Shown here piece by piece: positions 62,179 through 64,000 of a stretch of DNA of 64,000 bases. A program made the position numbers and the translations under genes. The notes beneath the pieces were generated by a model. That model was given only the letters and a program-made list of their open reading frames with translations, did no database searches and had not been told where the DNA came from. The stretch covers positions 248,001 to 312,000 of the forward strand of contig NZ_WWEO01000041.1 in assembly GCF_009928685.1 (NCBI RefSeq), read 5' to 3'. How positions within the stretch are numbered: position 1 is the stretch's first letter; each line of letters starts with the position of its first letter. This DNA comes from Mucilaginibacter agri (lineage in GTDB: Bacteria > Bacteroidota > Bacteroidia > Sphingobacteriales > Sphingobacteriaceae).

Positions 62179-62606
62179 TGATGGATATAACTGTTAGAAC
62201 TATAAGTGATCTGCATAGCGAAATTATAAGGCTCGAAAAGCTGAAGCAACAACAGGAAATAGACCTTAAACAGAGGTTTAGTAGTCCATCGTCTATATTT
62301 TCGATCGTAAAAAGTTTCTTCCCACGGTCTAATAAAGGCGGTAGCAGCATTCTGGATCAAGACTTTTTAGGTCTGATATCGCGTGTAGCTTTGCCATTTA
62401 CACTAAACCGCACCCTGTTTAAGGGTTCTGGCTTTTTAGTTAAAACGCTGGTTGGTTTGGTTTCGCAAAAGGCATCGACCTATATCAGCGAAGATTCTGT
62501 AACCGGCGTTTGGGATAAAGCCAAAGGGTTGATTACGGGCCTGCTTAGCAAGAAAAATAAAAAGCCCGCTCCTGCTCCGGAGCCGGATTTTTCGAAGGCG
62601 TCCTGA
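62178..62606 (+). CDS. Hypothetical protein of the ytxH-holin unit
   Basis: A 142-residue protein. The N-terminus is a charged helix (DLHSEIIRLEKLKQQQEIDLKQRF), the middle is weakly hydrophobic (FLGLISRVALPFTLNRTLFKGSGF), and the tail is Lys/Pro-rich. It starts within the stop of the holin-like gene (a second ATG is at 62181). I know no function. Confidence 0.82.
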   Translation: MMDITVRTISDLHSEIIRLEKLKQQQEIDLKQRFSSPSSIFSIVKSFFPRSNKGGSSILDQDFLGLISRVALPFTLNRTLFKGSGFLVKTLVGLVSQKASTYISEDSVTGVWDKAKGLITGLLSKKNKKPAPAPEPDFSKAS

Positions 62607-62655
62607 CAGAATCTATCATTTCTATCTTTTAGGCTCTTAGCTGTAAGTAAAACTT

Positions 62656-62663
62656 TATTTTTG
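62656..62663 (+). promoter_or_regulatory. -7 box of trmB
   Basis: TATTTTTG ends 16 bases before the GTG start of trmB at 62680. Confidence 0.5.
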
Positions 62664-62679
62664 CACTTTATTATTTAAA

Positions 62680-63330
62680 GTGGGAAAAGATAAATTAAAG
62701 CGATTTGCTGAGATAGAAACGTTTGATAATGTTTTACAATTAGATGCCGGCAAACCTTATAAAGGTCAATGGGCTAAGGAATTTTTTAAAAACGACAACC
62801 CTGTTGTTTTAGAACTGGCTTGCGGTAAAGGTGAATACACCGTTAACCTGGCCAAAATGTTTCCGGATAAAAACTTTATTGGTGTCGACTACAAAGGCAA
62901 CCGCATTTGGCGCGGTGCCAAAACGGCTATAGAAGAAGGAATTAAAAACGTTGGCTTTCTGCGGATACAGATTGAGCAAATTGTTGAATACTTTGCCAAT
63001 AATGAAATCGACGAGATTTGGATTACTTTTCCTGATCCGCAACCGCAGATTAGTAGAGAGAAAAAGCGCTTAACCTCTCCCCGCTTCCTGGATTACTACC
63101 GCCAGATTTTGCGCCCGGGTGCATTTATCAATCTTAAAACAGATAACGATGGCCTGCACGAATACACCGCACAGGTTATTGCAGATCAAGGTTTAAAACT
63201 TTACGCAAAGACGGAAGATGTTTACCATTCAGAGTTTTTGAACGAGGTATTGGATATCAAAACCTACTACGAGAAAAAATACCTGAAGCACGACAAGAAT
63301 ATTAACTATTTGAAGTATTCGCTAACTTAG
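62680..63330 (+). CDS. trmB: tRNA (guanine-46-N7)-methyltransferase TrmB
   Basis: A 216-residue SAM enzyme that makes m7G46. SAM site: VLELACGKGEYTVNLA; then FIGVDYKGNRIWRGAK, IWITFPDPQPQISREKKRLT (the family DPW/DPQ motif) and the C-terminal FLNEVLDIKTYYEKKYL. The start is GTG at 62680, supported by a -7 box just upstream; no ATG is available there. Confidence 0.95.
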   Translation: MGKDKLKRFAEIETFDNVLQLDAGKPYKGQWAKEFFKNDNPVVLELACGKGEYTVNLAKMFPDKNFIGVDYKGNRIWRGAKTAIEEGIKNVGFLRIQIEQIVEYFANNEIDEIWITFPDPQPQISREKKRLTSPRFLDYYRQILRPGAFINLKTDNDGLHEYTAQVIADQGLKLYAKTEDVYHSEFLNEVLDIKTYYEKKYLKHDKNINYLKYSLT

Positions 63331-63335
63331 TATTT

Positions 63336-63668
63336 ATGGATGATCCTAATTTTTTCAATCACATTTACGAAGTTACCCGGCAAATTCCGGCCGGGCGTGT
63401 AACTTCTTATGGTGCCATTGCCAAATTTTTAGGATCGCCCAATTACTCTCGCATGGTTGGCCGCGCTATGGGCGAATGCGGAAAGGCCAAACCACCAGTG
63501 CCCTATCATCGGGTGGTGAATAGCACGGGCCACCTTACCGGCGACCCATCCGCAGCAACGCGCAGGCGGGAGTTGCTGCAAGAAGAGGGCGTATCTGTGA
63601 AAGAAGATAAGATCCAGAACTTTAAAAAAGTATTCTGGGATCCATCTAAAGAAATTAACTACGAATAG
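63336..63668 (+). CDS. Alkyltransferase-like (ATL) DNA-binding protein, no active-site Cys
   Basis: A 110-residue MGMT-fold protein. The normal alkyl-acceptor PCHR reads PYHRV here, so Cys is replaced by Tyr. RVTSYGAIAKFLGSPNYSRMVGRAM is the conserved helix-turn-helix region. ATL proteins bind O6-alkylguanine and hand it to nucleotide excision repair without repairing it. Five bases separate it from trmB, on the same mRNA. Confidence 0.92.
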   Translation: MDDPNFFNHIYEVTRQIPAGRVTSYGAIAKFLGSPNYSRMVGRAMGECGKAKPPVPYHRVVNSTGHLTGDPSAATRRRELLQEEGVSVKEDKIQNFKKVFWDPSKEINYE

Positions 63669-63671
63669 TCT

Positions 63672-63752
63672 TGAAGTCCTCTCCTATGGAGAGGATTATG
63701 CATTGTTAATTTTTAGGTTATTTGTATGCACGAGGGCTTCGCCATTTAGGTG
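63672..63752. repeat. Extragenic hairpin of the CCTCTCC-N-GGAGAGG type
   Basis: CCTCTCC-TAT-GGAGAGG at about 63678-63694, with a degenerate GGTGAGGC later, resembles repeats seen beside genes in this family. It may end transcription of the ATL gene. Confidence 0.55.
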
Positions 63753-63755
63753 AGG

Positions 63756-64000
63756 CTATATATACTCCAGCAATTCCATCCTATTCCCAAACGGATCTAA
63801 AAACGAAAACCTACGGCGGCCGGCAATGTCGCGTTGTTTTTGAATAGTAACCCCGTTGGTTATTAGATGAGCCCGGGCTGCTTCCAAATCTTTAACCTCA
63901 AAGGCGGTGTGGCGTATGGTTAAAGGGTGCGCGTCTTCTACGCCTACATGCAATTCAATATCCGGCAATTGGAACCAAATACCTACATCATTCAGTTCAA
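63756..64000 (-). CDS. VOC (glyoxalase-like) family protein, 5' end outside the window
   Basis: The C-terminal 80 residues of a protein that enters from the right edge. NDVGIWFQLPDIELHVGVED, HTAFEVKDLEAARAHL and RFSFLDPFGNRMELLEY are typical of VOC/glyoxalase beta-alpha-beta modules; the metal-ligand Glu is in MELLEY. The frame is open to base 64000 with no start, so it is partial. A TTG at 63968 is not a real start. Confidence 0.88.
   Translation of the reverse strand, partial: ELNDVGIWFQLPDIELHVGVEDAHPLTIRHTAFEVKDLEAARAHLITNGVTIQKQRDIAGRRRFSFLDPFGNRMELLEYI

Overview
The window looks like a chromosomal segment of a Bacteroidota bacterium of the family Sphingobacteriaceae (Mucilaginibacter/Pedobacter-like; the genus is a guess). 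Signs are a SusC/SusD pair, a GldH lipoprotein, DUF4175, DUF5916 and DUF3078 proteins, the holB-ricT-gldH order, -7 promoter boxes of the TAnnTTTG type, almost no Shine-Dalgarno sites, and several families of extragenic palindromes. No prophage, insertion sequence, rRNA operon or CRISPR array was seen.

Layout. 0-6.6 kb: start of a SusD lipoprotein gene, its SusC receptor gene, then a 7TM-DISM receptor fused to a transposase-derived zinc ribbon. 6.6-13.4 kb: cell-surface genes (2OG-Fe(II) oxygenase, an acyltransferase-3/SGNH gene interrupted by a stop codon, flippase, GT2 glycosyltransferase) with a tRNA-Pro. 13.4-18.3 kb: DUF4175 protein, RsbW-like ATPase, YbeY, glutathione peroxidase. 18.3-20.7 kb: mlaE-mlaF-mlaD lipid transport operon. 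20.9-32.4 kb: oxidoreductase, ABC-F ATPase, small membrane protein, mnmG with two parS sites, Ig-like lipoprotein, gamma carbonic anhydrase, tRNA-Gly, divergent nadB/nadA separated by an AT-rich region rich in DnaA boxes (candidate oriC), and thiL. 32.3-37.9 kb: rmuC, a small lipoprotein between two REP-like hairpins, gldH, ricT, holB, ruvX. 38-47 kb: DUF4393 gene, NAD(P)-binding protein, O-methyltransferase, two glucosaminidases, envelope proteins (a small HExxH protein, DUF3078, DUF5916). 47-57 kb: ffh, a solo AAA/Toprim ATPase, M28 peptidase, YpfJ-type metallopeptidase, MrcB_N-HNH nuclease, amidase, glnS. 57-64 kb: B12-binding subunit, enoyl-CoA hydratase, sigma-54 response regulator with an orphan DHp-like protein, AI-2E family transporter, YtxH/holin-like stress operon, trmB, alkyltransferase-like protein, VOC protein cut by the window edge.

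Common themes. Three AT-rich genes that look like phage-defence genes (DUF4393/Abi-alpha, AAA-Toprim, MrcB_N-HNH) each sit alone among housekeeping genes. One of them lies between 36-bp direct repeats that are also terminators. Gene ends are decorated by a GC-rich repeat that overlaps stop codons and writes the C-terminal residues of two proteins. The points most worth checking are the 7TM-DISM/IS1595 zinc-ribbon fusion, the repeat-flanked ATPase, the stop-codon repeat, the candidate origin with parS sites, the stand-alone DHp protein, and the nonsense codon in the acyltransferase. Functions are read from motifs and remembered family patterns; no database search was possible.
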